A stretch of DNA of 12,834 nt, taken from positions 1 through 12,834 of the forward strand of contig CALGGL010000091.1 of the NCBI GenBank assembly GCA_937915975.1, in the 5' to 3' direction. The position numbers and the translations under genes were made by a program. Source of the stretch: an uncultured Lachnospiraceae bacterium. GTDB taxonomy: Bacteria > Bacillota > Clostridia > Lachnospirales > Lachnospiraceae. The first letter of the stretch is position 1, and every line of letters begins with the position of its first letter. Positions 1 to 8,269 of this stretch are shown here, piece after piece. The notes below the pieces were generated by a model that saw only the letters and a list, made by a program, of their open reading frames with translations, was not told the origin of the DNA and ran no database searches.

Positions 1-32
1 GACTGGAGTTCAGACGTGTGCTCTTCCGATCT
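1..32 (+). other. Illumina TruSeq-type adapter remnant
   Basis: The first 32 bases match the 3' part of the standard Illumina TruSeq read-2 adapter, ending in GCTCTTCCGATCT at 20-32. This is library sequence, not genomic DNA. It supplies the apparent GTG start (18-20) and first five codons of the open frame that follows, so that start is false. Its presence at the contig end shows that reads were not fully trimmed and that the contig stopped at an insert end. Confidence 0.97.
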
Positions 33-1238
33 GGTGATAATACAAAAACAATACCTAAAGATTGGTTTGAGGCTTTTTCAAGATTGGAGAGCTTGCTCGG
101 TGAAAATGATGTAACAAGAGAATATAGATCAGGTAAAAGAGTCGTTTTTTTAGATGAGCTTCCATGGATGGATACCGCAAGGTCTGATTTTAAGAGTGCT
201 TTTGATTATTTTTGGAACAGCTGGGGGTCTTCGCAAAAGGATCTGTTGCTTATTATTTGTGGTTCAGCGACCTCATGGATAATTAATAATATAGTAAAGG
301 ATACAGGGGGATTTTATAATCGACTGACAAGGCAGATACGATTAATGCCGTTTACTCTTGATGAATGTGAGAAATTTTTGTTTGAGAATGGATTACAGTT
401 TACGAGAAAGCAAATAATAGAAAGCTATATGATTTTCGGAGGAGTTCCATATTATTTAAATTATTTAAAGCCGCAATATAGTCTTATACAGAATGTAGAT
501 ATGTTATTTTTTGGTGAAAATTGTCCTTTAAAATATGAATTTCAAAATATGTTTAAAGCGTTATTTAGAAATTCAGACTATTATATAGATATTATCAGAG
601 AATTGTCTAAGAAAAAATATGGCATGACAAGATCAGAGTTGATTGATAGTAAGAGAACACCGGAGGGAAAAACACTTACTAAGTGTTTGGAAGATTTAGA
701 ACAGTGTGGGTTTATAAGAAAATATCATGATTATTCTTCTGAAAAAAATGGAGCACATTTTCAACTTATAGATCCTATGTGTTTGTTTTATTTGACATTT
801 ATGGAAACAGGTATGGTAGGATCATGGATGGATTATGTAGAAACTCCGGCTTATTATAGTTGGTGTGGACTTGCTTTTGAAAGAGTGTGTCTGATGCATA
901 CAAAGCAAATTAAACAAAAATTGGGTATAGCTGGAGTGTCAAGTAATGAACTTGCATGGGCAAGCAAAAAAACATCTCCGAAAGCACAGATTGATTTACT
1001 TATTGACAGAAAAGATGATGTTATTAATGTATGCGAGATAAAATATACTAAAGAGCCTTTTTCTATAGATTCAGATTACGAAAAGAATCTTATTCATAAG
1101 GTTGAAGCTCTTCGTTCAGAAACAGGTACAAAAAAGGCTTTATGGATTACAATGATTAGTTTTTCAGGATTAAAAAATAATAAATATAAGAATATTGTTA
1201 TTAATGAATTAACAGGAGATGACCTGTTTGATAAATAA
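33..1238 (+). CDS. AAA-family ATPase with DUF234/nuclease-like C-terminus (5' partial)
   Basis: This is the C-terminal part of a P-loop ATPase of the 'archaeal ATPase plus DUF234' type common in bacteria and archaea; its cellular role is generally unknown. Counting from the false start at 18, a Walker B segment VVFLDELPW lies at about residues 42-50 and a sensor-like LLLIICGSATSW at 76-87. A winged-helix-like region follows at about 190-260 and the DUF234-type segment WCGLAFERVC at 282-291. Near the end, QIDLLIDR (325-331) and CEIKYTK (339-345) give the D...ExK pattern of a PD-(D/E)xK nuclease fold (D326, E340, K342). The Walker A loop and N-terminus are missing because the contig begins inside the gene. 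It ends at TAA 1236-1238, 19 bases before a strong hairpin. It appears to be transcribed separately from the next gene. Confidence 0.8.
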   Translation, partial: GDNTKTIPKDWFEAFSRLESLLGENDVTREYRSGKRVVFLDELPWMDTARSDFKSAFDYFWNSWGSSQKDLLLIICGSATSWIINNIVKDTGGFYNRLTRQIRLMPFTLDECEKFLFENGLQFTRKQIIESYMIFGGVPYYLNYLKPQYSLIQNVDMLFFGENCPLKYEFQNMFKALFRNSDYYIDIIRELSKKKYGMTRSELIDSKRTPEGKTLTKCLEDLEQCGFIRKYHDYSSEKNGAHFQLIDPMCLFYLTFMETGMVGSWMDYVETPAYYSWCGLAFERVCLMHTKQIKQKLGIAGVSSNELAWASKKTSPKAQIDLLIDRKDDVINVCEIKYTKEPFSIDSDYEKNLIHKVEALRSETGTKKALWITMISFSGLKNNKYKNIVINELTGDDLFDK

Positions 1239-1256
1239 TTATTAATGTGATAGAGA

Positions 1257-1303
1257 TAGTTGACATTTGTCAATAAAAATATTGACAAATGTCAACTATT
1301 TTT
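1257..1303 (+). terminator. 19-bp perfect hairpin followed by T run
   Basis: A perfect 19-base inverted repeat occupies 1257-1275 and 1280-1298 around an AAAA loop, and the right arm is followed by five T (1299-1303). It lies 19 bases after the ATPase stop codon and has the form of an intrinsic terminator. The stem is AT-rich. Each arm is itself a palindrome, TTGACA-TT-TGTCAA and TTGACA-AA-TGTCAA, so the same DNA may also be a pair of operator sites for the promoter that overlaps it. Confidence 0.65.
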
Positions 1304-1311
1304 GCTATATT
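1282..1311 (+). promoter_or_regulatory. Predicted sigma-A promoter embedded in paired palindromic operators
   Basis: A consensus -35 box TTGACA (1282-1287) is followed after 18 bases by TATATT (1306-1311), 44 bases before the ATG of the kinase gene. The -35 box is the left half of the palindrome TTGACAAATGTCAA (1282-1295), and a sister palindrome TTGACATTTGTCAA sits at 1260-1273, with 22 bases between their starts (about two helical turns). A dimeric repressor bound there would block RNA polymerase, so autoregulation by the helix-turn-helix protein encoded downstream is plausible. The regulator's identity is inference. Confidence 0.6.
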
Positions 1312-1355
1312 ATCATCAAAAGAGTTAATAATAAAAACGAATGGTGGTGAAGTAA

Positions 1356-2183
1356 ATGATTGAAACCAAAGTGATAAGAAAGCTACAGGATTTAACATAT
1401 CTGACTTGGGATAAAACAAGACATTCATCCGGAACGGCAGGTTCATATTTAAAATCATATGAAATGGAAAATAATAAAAAATTGTATTATAAATTATCCT
1501 GCTATGATTCATTAAGGGGAATAACAGGGCATGAATGTGTAAATGAAATAATAGTTGACAGATTACTTAGTATAATGGGATTAATGCATCTTAATTATCA
1601 ACTGCTTAACGCAAGAATAGTCATAGATGATAAAGAGTATGAAACATATTTATGTGTTTCAGAGGATTATAAAAATGCGGGTGACAGTAAGACGGCTTTG
1701 GACGATTATTATGATATGGAGAAAAATGAAGGTGAATCAATTCTTGATTTCTGTAAAAGGATGGGATGGATTGATTACATTTATGAAATGCTCGTTGTGG
1801 ATTTTCTTATAATTAACAGAGACAGGCATGGAGCCAATATTGAGGTTATAAGAAATAAATACACAGGAGATATAGGTCTTGCTCCTTTATTTGATCATGG
1901 ACTATCTTTGGTTTACAGCTGTGGAACGGAAAAAGAAATTGAAGAGTTTGATCCTATGAGAGATATTCCTGTTCAATGTTATGTGGGTTCAAAATCTGTA
2001 TATGATAATCTTAATATAATACCTAAATCAAAGCTTCCAAAATTACGGCGTTTGGATGAAAATGACAGGGAATATATTTTTAAGGATTTACAAGGAATAT
2101 TGCCTAATATTTTTTATGATAAGATATGGGAAATAATATGGAACAGGTGGAAATATTATGAAGATATGTGTTATAAAGGATGA
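1356..2183 (+). CDS. HipA/CtkA-like serine/threonine kinase, stand-alone kinase module
   Basis: This 275-residue protein carries the core of the HipA-like kinase fold. A glycine/serine-rich loop SSGTAGS (24-30) precedes YYKLS with a likely ATP lysine (K46), and a GHE..NE segment follows (58-64). The catalytic loop NRDRHGAN (154-161, D156, N161) and the metal-binding PLFDHG (177-182, D180) match the DRHxxN and DxG-like motifs of HipA/CtkA proteins. Full-length HipA is about 440 residues, and the usual N-terminal HipA domain is absent here. The ATG is supported by GGTGG at 1343-1347. The 3' end overlaps the next gene by 26 bases, so the two are probably translationally coupled. HipA toxins phosphorylate translation factors such as glutamyl-tRNA synthetase; the target here is unknown. 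A toxin role is inferred. Confidence 0.72.
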   Translation: MIETKVIRKLQDLTYLTWDKTRHSSGTAGSYLKSYEMENNKKLYYKLSCYDSLRGITGHECVNEIIVDRLLSIMGLMHLNYQLLNARIVIDDKEYETYLCVSEDYKNAGDSKTALDDYYDMEKNEGESILDFCKRMGWIDYIYEMLVVDFLIINRDRHGANIEVIRNKYTGDIGLAPLFDHGLSLVYSCGTEKEIEEFDPMRDIPVQCYVGSKSVYDNLNIIPKSKLPKLRRLDENDREYIFKDLQGILPNIFYDKIWEIIWNRWKYYEDMCYKG

Positions 2184-2967
2184 ATCAAATAATAATCTTG
2201 AAATAGGATATTTATTTTATTATGAAAACAGCGATGTTTTTATTATCGAGCTTTCTGATAAGATTCAGGATATTGATGTTCCTTTGTTTTTTTATCCGTT
2301 TTTCAGAAGAGGTATATATACTTTAAATCCCGAGTGGAGCTTAAGGTGGGTAAGACAGCGAATTGTTCCAAGTGACAGACAAAATCTTGGAAGCATTTTG
2401 AAAAAAAACGGTTTAAAGGAGTATAATGAGTTTAAGCTTTTGATGCTTGCAGACGGAAGATGTGCACAGGATGATTGTGCGGTTTTTCCGTATAACAAAA
2501 ACAGCTTGCCTGAATGGGTATCCGAAAGGATGAATAACAAGCTTGAGCTTGCCGTAGCCTTGGATGATTATAAGCTTTTTTTGGTTTATGCAAATCAAAA
2601 GACATGCCTTGTTGACACTAAAGCACTGATAACAAAAAAGAAAGAATTAAAGATATTGCTTGCAAAACCGCAAATTTTTAAAGATGCTCATTTACTACCG
2701 GGCGGAAATGGGGTAATATGGAGTGAGGGTGTTTTCCTTATGACAGAGGATCTTCGTCAAACAGGCATAACACTTCCGTTTAGTAAAAATGAATTTATAA
2801 ATATTCTTAAAAGCTCCATACTTGATACGTCGGATGTTTGTGATGAATTAAAATGCTCAAGGCAATATGTAAGTAAGCTGGTTCAAAATAATGAGTTGAC
2901 GTATTTAAAAGAAAGCGGAAACAGCCGTATGTATTATCGTAGTGAAGTTGATAAATTAAAACAATAG
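2158..2967 (+). CDS. HipA-accessory/DUF2442-like protein with C-terminal helix-turn-helix; candidate antitoxin or regulator
   Basis: This is a 269-residue protein with what looks like three parts. Residues 60-108 (WSLRWVRQRIVPSDRQNL then GLKEYNEF and GRCAQDD) resemble a segment I associate with the N-terminal region of clostridial HipA-like proteins. Residues about 133-203 (VALDDYKLFLVY, a DTK-type middle, PGGNGVIWSEGVFL) fit the small DUF2442 fold, which is found in some toxin-antitoxin pairs. Residues 221-268 (TSDVCDELKCSRQYVSKLVQNN, then YYRSEVDKLK) look like a MerR/excisionase-type DNA-binding helix-turn-helix. The start ATG 2158 lies inside the kinase gene with AGGTGG at 2144-2149. The overlap and domain content suggest it partners the kinase, possibly as antitoxin and autorepressor at the palindromes near 1260-1295. 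No single named family is recognised for the whole protein. Confidence 0.6.
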   Translation: MKICVIKDESNNNLEIGYLFYYENSDVFIIELSDKIQDIDVPLFFYPFFRRGIYTLNPEWSLRWVRQRIVPSDRQNLGSILKKNGLKEYNEFKLLMLADGRCAQDDCAVFPYNKNSLPEWVSERMNNKLELAVALDDYKLFLVYANQKTCLVDTKALITKKKELKILLAKPQIFKDAHLLPGGNGVIWSEGVFLMTEDLRQTGITLPFSKNEFINILKSSILDTSDVCDELKCSRQYVSKLVQNNELTYLKESGNSRMYYRSEVDKLKQ

Positions 2968-2985
2968 ATGAGAGGTTTGGTTAAA

Positions 2986-3693
2986 ATGAGTGAAATTACA
3001 AAAAAGGTACTTTTTTCAGAGGTAGATGCTAAGCTTAATATGAATATGAGCGGGCTGATTAATTCCATGCAGGACTGTATAAATAAACAGACAGAGGAAA
3101 TCGACAGAGGTTCAGCGTTCCTAAAAAGCCATAACAGAGCATGGTTTACGGTAAGCTGGAATATCGAGGTCAAAAGACTTCCTAAGCTTTCTGAGGAGAT
3201 AACCGTAAAAACATGGGCTTACGGTTTTTCGGTGGTAACCGGAGAAAGAAATGTAATTATTACCGACACGGATGGAAATGATATAGTCTGTGCCGACTCG
3301 CACTGGGGATATATGGATGTGGAAAGTCAGCGCCCTGCCAAGATAACGGATGAAGATGTAGAAGGCTATGTGATGGGTGAGAGATATCCTATGGAGAAGG
3401 TCAGCCGCAAGATAAAGCTTCCGGAGAGTTTTGACTATGTTGAGGATGTATGGGTTAGAAAGGAAGACCTTGATTTTAATAATCATATGAGTAACGGAAG
3501 GTATATAATTAATGCCTATGAATATGTACCTGAAGGAAAGGTCAAGAGAATTAGTATTGATTATAAGAAGCAGTGCAAATATAAGGATAAACTTTGTGTG
3601 TTTACAAACCATACAGACAATGAATATATAATTAAATTCACAGGTAAGGATGACGGAGATGACAGAGCAGTTGTGCTTTTTGAAATTGAATAA
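2986..3693 (+). CDS. Acyl-ACP thioesterase (FatA/FatB-like, double hotdog)
   Basis: This enzyme releases fatty acids from acyl carrier protein in the cytoplasm. The 235-residue protein has the two tandem hotdog domains of bacterial acyl-ACP thioesterases. An N-terminal domain with WNIEVKRLPKLSEEITVKTW is followed by a C-terminal domain with DFNNHMSNGRYI (about residues 163-174), carrying the catalytic-type Asn and His, then YKKQCKYKD (about 193-201), where the family usually has E-C. An ATG at 2968 directly abuts the previous stop but has no binding site. The ATG at 2986 is preceded by GAGAGG (2970-2975) and begins MSEITKKV, so it is preferred. It may be co-transcribed with the kinase pair, since no terminator lies between them, but a functional link is not evident. 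Confidence 0.85.
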   Translation: MSEITKKVLFSEVDAKLNMNMSGLINSMQDCINKQTEEIDRGSAFLKSHNRAWFTVSWNIEVKRLPKLSEEITVKTWAYGFSVVTGERNVIITDTDGNDIVCADSHWGYMDVESQRPAKITDEDVEGYVMGERYPMEKVSRKIKLPESFDYVEDVWVRKEDLDFNNHMSNGRYIINAYEYVPEGKVKRISIDYKKQCKYKDKLCVFTNHTDNEYIIKFTGKDDGDDRAVVLFEIE

Positions 3694-3717
3694 TTATTCT
3701 TAATTGTGATTAAAAAC

Positions 3718-3749
3718 TTCCAAATCGCTTAAAAATAATAGATTTGGAA
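3718..3749. repeat. 9-bp inverted repeat in the thioesterase-cdd gap
   Basis: TTCCAAATC (3718-3726) and GATTTGGAA (3741-3749) form a perfect 9-base inverted repeat with a 14-base loop. No T run follows on the plus strand, so it is not a standard forward terminator. It could be an operator or a weak hairpin separating the accessory genes from the conserved cdd-era block. The rest of the 88-base gap holds only the binding site for cdd. Confidence 0.4.
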
Positions 3750-3781
3750 AAATGTATGATTTAATTAAGGGAGTTTAATAT

Positions 3782-4282
3782 ATGCCAAATAGGATAAACA
3801 TTTCAGATGCTATAATAAAAGAACTTATAAAGTCGGCGGATAATACAAGAAAAAATGCTTATGCGCCTTATTCACATTTTAAGGTGGGCGCTGCATTATA
3901 TGCTGCAAAGGATGAGGAAAATTTCGATATAATAACAGGCTGTAATGTGGAGAATGCTTCATACCCGGCAGGAAACTGTGCGGAGAGAACTGCTGTATTT
4001 AAAGCGGTGAGTGAGGGCTATAATAACTTTAAGGCGATAGCTATAATAGGTGGGTATGATGAAAAAATGATACAGCATAATGCATCAAATAATCAGTCGG
4101 ATACAAGTTATGCATCAGAAAAATATACATCCCCATGCGGAATTTGCAGACAGGTTTTAAGAGAGTTTGTTGCACCTAATAATTTTTATGTTATAATGGC
4201 AAAGAATGAAAATGATTATGTTATAAAAACTTTGGAGGAGCTTCTTCCCATGAGCTTCGGGCCGGAGAATTTGAAAAAATAA
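3782..4282 (+). CDS. cdd: Cytidine deaminase
   Basis: This zinc enzyme hydrolyses cytidine and deoxycytidine to uridine and deoxyuridine in pyrimidine salvage. The protein shows YAPYSHFKVGAAL (27-39), the substrate-binding GCNVENASYPAGNCAERTA region with zinc ligand C66 and catalytic E68, and PCGICRQ with zinc ligands C119 and C122. At 166 residues it is longer than the usual 130-140 residue tetrameric form. The extra length includes a polar, low-complexity insertion at about residues 94-115 (HNASNNQSDTSYASEK), just before the second zinc motif. The start is supported by AAGGGAG at 3767-3773. It heads the conserved block that includes era and recO, as in Bacillus subtilis. Confidence 0.93.
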   Translation: MPNRINISDAIIKELIKSADNTRKNAYAPYSHFKVGAALYAAKDEENFDIITGCNVENASYPAGNCAERTAVFKAVSEGYNNFKAIAIIGGYDEKMIQHNASNNQSDTSYASEKYTSPCGICRQVLREFVAPNNFYVIMAKNENDYVIKTLEELLPMSFGPENLKK

Positions 4283-4335
4283 TTTTTTTAGTATCGGAAT
4301 AATTCAGAAAATATAAAGATAGTGAGGTATAAAAA

Positions 4336-7251
4336 TTGGCAGGCATTGAAGATTTAAAAGCATACGAATTAGTTGAGAAAAAGACATTGGAGGAGGTAAA
4401 GGGAACAGGTTACGTTCTTTCACATAAGAAGACAAAGGCGAGAGTGGTTGTTATTGAAAATGATGACAATAACAAGGTATTTACCATAGGCTTCAGGACT
4501 CCGCCGGCAGATGATACAGGTGTGGCACATATTACAGAGCATTCGGTTTTGTGCGGTTCAAAGAATTTTCCTGTTAAGGATCCTTTTGTAGAGCTCGCAA
4601 AGGGTTCGCTCAATACATTTTTAAATGCGATGACATACTCGGATAAAACTGTTTATCCGGTAGCAAGTTTAAATAAAAAGGATTTTCACAATCTTATGCA
4701 TGTATATCTTGATGCGGTTTTTTATCCTAATATCTATGAAAAAACAGAGATAATGATGCAGGAGGGCTGGCACTACGAGGTGGATGAGGATGGCAGCCTT
4801 AAGTATAACGGAGTTGTATTTAATGAGATGAAAGGTGTCTATTCCTCACCGGAGCAGATACTTTATCGTGATATAGAAAAATCTCTTCTTCCGGATACAG
4901 CCTATGGCTATGAGTCCGGTGGAGATCCTGTGTACATTACAGATTTAACACAGGAAGCATTTATTGATTTTCATAAGAGATATTACCATCCGAGCAACAG
5001 CTATATTTACCTTTACGGAGATATGGATGCTGTCAGTGAGCTTGAGTTTATAGATGAGCAATATCTTAATAATTTTGATTTCCTTGATATTGATTCGCAT
5101 ATAGAGGATGAGCCTCCTTTTGAAAGTCCAAAGGAGCTTATGGATTTTTATTCTATTTCGGAGACAGATGATGAGGAGGATAATACCTATCTTGCTTACA
5201 ATGTGTCTGTCGGTAGAAGCACGGATAAAAAGCTTTGTGCTGCATTTGCCGTGCTCGAGCATGTACTTCTTGAAACACCGGGAGCACCGCTCAAGACAGC
5301 ACTTATAGATGCGGGAATCGGTAAGGATGTATTTTCATCCTTTGATGACGGGATAAATCAGCCGTCGCTTTCAATAATTGCGAAAAATACCAATATAACC
5401 GATAAGCAGAAATTTATTGATGTAATAAATGAATCGCTTAGAGCTATAGTTGAGAAAAAGATTAACAAAAAATCTCTGCTTGCAGCGATAAATTATTTTG
5501 AATTTAAGCATAAGGAGGCTAATTACGGAAGATATCCGAAGGGACTTATGCTTGGTTTAAATGCGTTTAATACATGGCTTTATGATGACAGCAAGGCGCT
5601 GGAACTGTTTTCATTAAACGAAGTGTTTGACGAGCTTAAAAAGGAAGTTGACAACGGATATTTTGAGCAGCTTATAACCAAATATATTCTTGAAAATAAT
5701 CATAAGACATATGTGATTTTTTCACCTAAAAAAGGATTAAATGAGCTTCGTGAAAAGGAAGAAAAAGAGAAGCTTGAGGAGTATAAAAAGACCTTGACAA
5801 AGGCTGATATCGAGGAGATTAAAAAGCAAGAAGAACATCTTAAGGAGTACCAGAGTATCCCGAGCACGGATGAGGAGCTTAAGACAATTCCAATGCTTGA
5901 GATATCGGATATTGATAAAAAGGCAAGGACCATAAACAACCGGTTCAGTGAGATTGAGATGGTTAAGGTTGTAAGCCATGATATATTTACCAACGGAATA
6001 AGCTATATCAGTCTTAACTTTGATGTGACGGATATTGATTATAATTCGTATCCTTATATATCTCTTCTGACCGAGATATTTAAATATGTTGATACTGAAA
6101 ACTACAGCTACAATGAGCTTAGTGAGGAGATTAATCTTTATACCGGCGGCATAGGATTTACCACAGGTGTAATCAATAAAAAAGCAAAGGATTCCTATGC
6201 AGTACATTTTATAGTAAATGCAAAGATGCTTGATGCAAATGTTGATAAGGGTATGGAGCTTGTGGAGGAGATACTTTTCACCTCAAAGCTTGATGATAAA
6301 AAGCGCCTTAAGGAGATAATTGCCGAGACGGTTTCGGGACTTAAAAATGATCTTGTTTCCTCCGGACATCAGACGGCAGGCGGACGTGCGATTTCATACA
6401 TTTCGCCTATCGGAGTTGTAAAGGAACTTACCGAGGGTATTGACTATTACAATTTCCTTGACGATTTGGATAAGCACTTTGAGGAAAAGGCGGATGCATT
6501 GATAGAAAGCTTAAAGACTGTACTCGGAGAGGTCTTAAGAAGAGGAGGACTTCTGGTATCCTATACCTCTGATAAAGATCCAAAGGAAATGCTTGAAAAG
6601 AGCATAAGCCATCTATCCAAGAGGCTTTCTTCAAGACTTGATTTTGACAGGGAAAAGGCTATTGAACCTAAGGTATTAAATGAGGGTTATAAGACAGCGA
6701 GTCAGGTACAGTATGTGGCAACCGCAGGAAACTTTATGGAGAAGGGACTTAGATATAACGGCGGACTTGCGGTGCTTCAATCCATTTTCTCTTATGATTA
6801 TCTTTGGATAAATGTAAGAGTTAAAGGCGGAGCTTACGGCTGTATGTGTTCATTTTCAAGAAGCGGAAATGTGTACTTTACCTCATACAGAGATCCGAAT
6901 CTTATGGAAACCTATGACATATATAAAAAGGCACCGGATTATGTAAGGAATTTTGATGCCGGCGACAGGGATATGACCAAATATATAATAGGTGCAATCA
7001 GCAGAATTGATACGCCACTTACTCCGTCTGCAGAGGGTAACTTCAGCCTTATTGCTGACCTTATGGAGCTTACAGATGAGGATTTACAAAGGGAACGTGA
7101 TGAGGTGCTTAGTTCGACCGTTGAATCCATAAGAAAGCTTGCACCATACGTGGAAGCGGCAACTGCAAGCGGGACTATCTGTGCCATAGGCGGTGAGGGA
7201 AAGATAGAGAATGCAAAGGATAGTTTCAAGGAGATATTGAGCAGGTTTTAG
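4336..7251 (+). CDS. M16C metallopeptidase, presequence protease (PreP/Cym1)-like
   Basis: This large zinc peptidase probably degrades peptides in the cytosol. The 971-residue length matches the single-chain M16C family. The inverted zinc motif HITEH lies at residues 65-69 with the distal glutamate in VFNEMKGVYSSPEQ (E164). The middle holds a charged helical linker (about 465-520) and the M16C-associated domain (about 460-710). The C-terminal half is the inactive partner domain, including RVKGGAYGCMCSF near residues 829-841, which resembles the substrate-binding R/Y region. No signal peptide is seen. The start is TTG 4336, with GAGG at 4324-4327 and no better ATG nearby. It sits between cdd and era, an insertion relative to the B. 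subtilis order. The 53-base gap from cdd suggests an operon. Confidence 0.93.
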   Translation: MAGIEDLKAYELVEKKTLEEVKGTGYVLSHKKTKARVVVIENDDNNKVFTIGFRTPPADDTGVAHITEHSVLCGSKNFPVKDPFVELAKGSLNTFLNAMTYSDKTVYPVASLNKKDFHNLMHVYLDAVFYPNIYEKTEIMMQEGWHYEVDEDGSLKYNGVVFNEMKGVYSSPEQILYRDIEKSLLPDTAYGYESGGDPVYITDLTQEAFIDFHKRYYHPSNSYIYLYGDMDAVSELEFIDEQYLNNFDFLDIDSHIEDEPPFESPKELMDFYSISETDDEEDNTYLAYNVSVGRSTDKKLCAAFAVLEHVLLETPGAPLKTALIDAGIGKDVFSSFDDGINQPSLSIIAKNTNITDKQKFIDVINESLRAIVEKKINKKSLLAAINYFEFKHKEANYGRYPKGLMLGLNAFNTWLYDDSKALELFSLNEVFDELKKEVDNGYFEQLITKYILENNHKTYVIFSPKKGLNELREKEEKEKLEEYKKTLTKADIEEIKKQEEHLKEYQSIPSTDEELKTIPMLEISDIDKKARTINNRFSEIEMVKVVSHDIFTNGISYISLNFDVTDIDYNSYPYISLLTEIFKYVDTENYSYNELSEEINLYTGGIGFTTGVINKKAKDSYAVHFIVNAKMLDANVDKGMELVEEILFTSKLDDKKRLKEIIAETVSGLKNDLVSSGHQTAGGRAISYISPIGVVKELTEGIDYYNFLDDLDKHFEEKADALIESLKTVLGEVLRRGGLLVSYTSDKDPKEMLEKSISHLSKRLSSRLDFDREKAIEPKVLNEGYKTASQVQYVATAGNFMEKGLRYNGGLAVLQSIFSYDYLWINVRVKGGAYGCMCSFSRSGNVYFTSYRDPNLMETYDIYKKAPDYVRNFDAGDRDMTKYIIGAISRIDTPLTPSAEGNFSLIADLMELTDEDLQRERDEVLSSTVESIRKLAPYVEAATASGTICAIGGEGKIENAKDSFKEILSRF

Positions 7252-7327
7252 ATTATATTTCATGATGAATTATATTTTATAATTGACTATAAGATAGACA
7301 TTTGGAAAAAAAGGATAAAGTTTAAAT

Positions 7328-8227
7328 ATGGATAACTTTAAATCGGGCTTTGTTGCAATCATCGGCAGACCAAATGTGGGTAAGTCCACTCTTATGAACA
7401 GACTTATCGGACAAAAGATTGCCATAACAAGCAGCAAGGCGCAGACTACCAGAAACAGAATACAGACGGTATATACAGATGATGAGGCACAGATTATTTT
7501 TCTTGATACTCCGGGTATCAATAAGGCAAAAAATAAGCTCGGTGAGTATATGATGAACGTTGCTCACGGCACCTTAAATGAAGTGGATGTCATAATGTGG
7601 ATTGTTGAGCCGACTACCTTTATCGGTGCAGGGGAAAGACATATCATAGAGGTGCTTGGCAAGGTAAATACGCCTATAATTCTTGTAATCAATAAGACGG
7701 ATACCGTGGAAGAACAAATGATATTTGATGCTATAAATTCATATAAGGATGTATGTGAGTTTGAGGCGATAGTTCCGGTTTCTGCTCTACGAGGTAAAAA
7801 TACCGATGAGCTTATAAAGTCGATAAAAAAGCTTCTTCCGTATGGCCCACAGTTCTATGATGAGGATACTGTAACAGACCAGCCGGAAAGACAGATAGCT
7901 TCGGAACTTATAAGAGAGCAGGCTTTAAGACAGCTGGATAAGGAGATACCTCATGGTATAGCTGTTGTTATAGACAGGATGAAGGAAAGACCGGACGGCA
8001 GCCTGTGTGATATAGATGCAACTATAATCTGTGAGAGAGATTCACATAAGGGAATAATAATCGGAAAGCAGGGAAAGATGCTTAAAAATATAGGCACCAA
8101 GGCGCGAATCAGTATTGAAAACCTGCTTGGAATGAAGGTCAATCTTAAGCTTTGGGTTAAAGTAAAAAAGGATTGGCGGGACAGCGATACGTTGATTAAA
8201 AACTACGGTTACAGGGATGAGAATTAA
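7328..8227 (+). CDS. era: GTPase Era
   Basis: Era binds the 3' end of 16S rRNA and assists 30S subunit maturation. All GTPase motifs are present: G1 GRPNVGKS (13-20), a G2 region KAQTTRNRI (38-45), G3 DTPG (60-63), G4 NKTD (122-125) and G5 SAL (152-154). A C-terminal KH RNA-binding domain carries GIIIGKQGKMLKNIG (242-256) and ends KLWVKVKKDWRDS. The length of 299 residues is normal for the family. AAGGA at 7311-7315 precedes the ATG. The gap of 76 bases after the peptidase gene is AT-rich and has no clear terminator. Confidence 0.98.
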   Translation: MDNFKSGFVAIIGRPNVGKSTLMNRLIGQKIAITSSKAQTTRNRIQTVYTDDEAQIIFLDTPGINKAKNKLGEYMMNVAHGTLNEVDVIMWIVEPTTFIGAGERHIIEVLGKVNTPIILVINKTDTVEEQMIFDAINSYKDVCEFEAIVPVSALRGKNTDELIKSIKKLLPYGPQFYDEDTVTDQPERQIASELIREQALRQLDKEIPHGIAVVIDRMKERPDGSLCDIDATIICERDSHKGIIIGKQGKMLKNIGTKARISIENLLGMKVNLKLWVKVKKDWRDSDTLIKNYGYRDEN

Positions 8228-8269
8228 TACGTAAGCAATAAAATATTTCGGATAAAAACAGGAGCAGCT

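Noticed and set aside
7252..7327. Promoter for era (TATAAT at 7278-7283)
   Set aside because: The -10-like hexamer has no recognisable -35 box at the right distance, and the gap is simply AT-rich.
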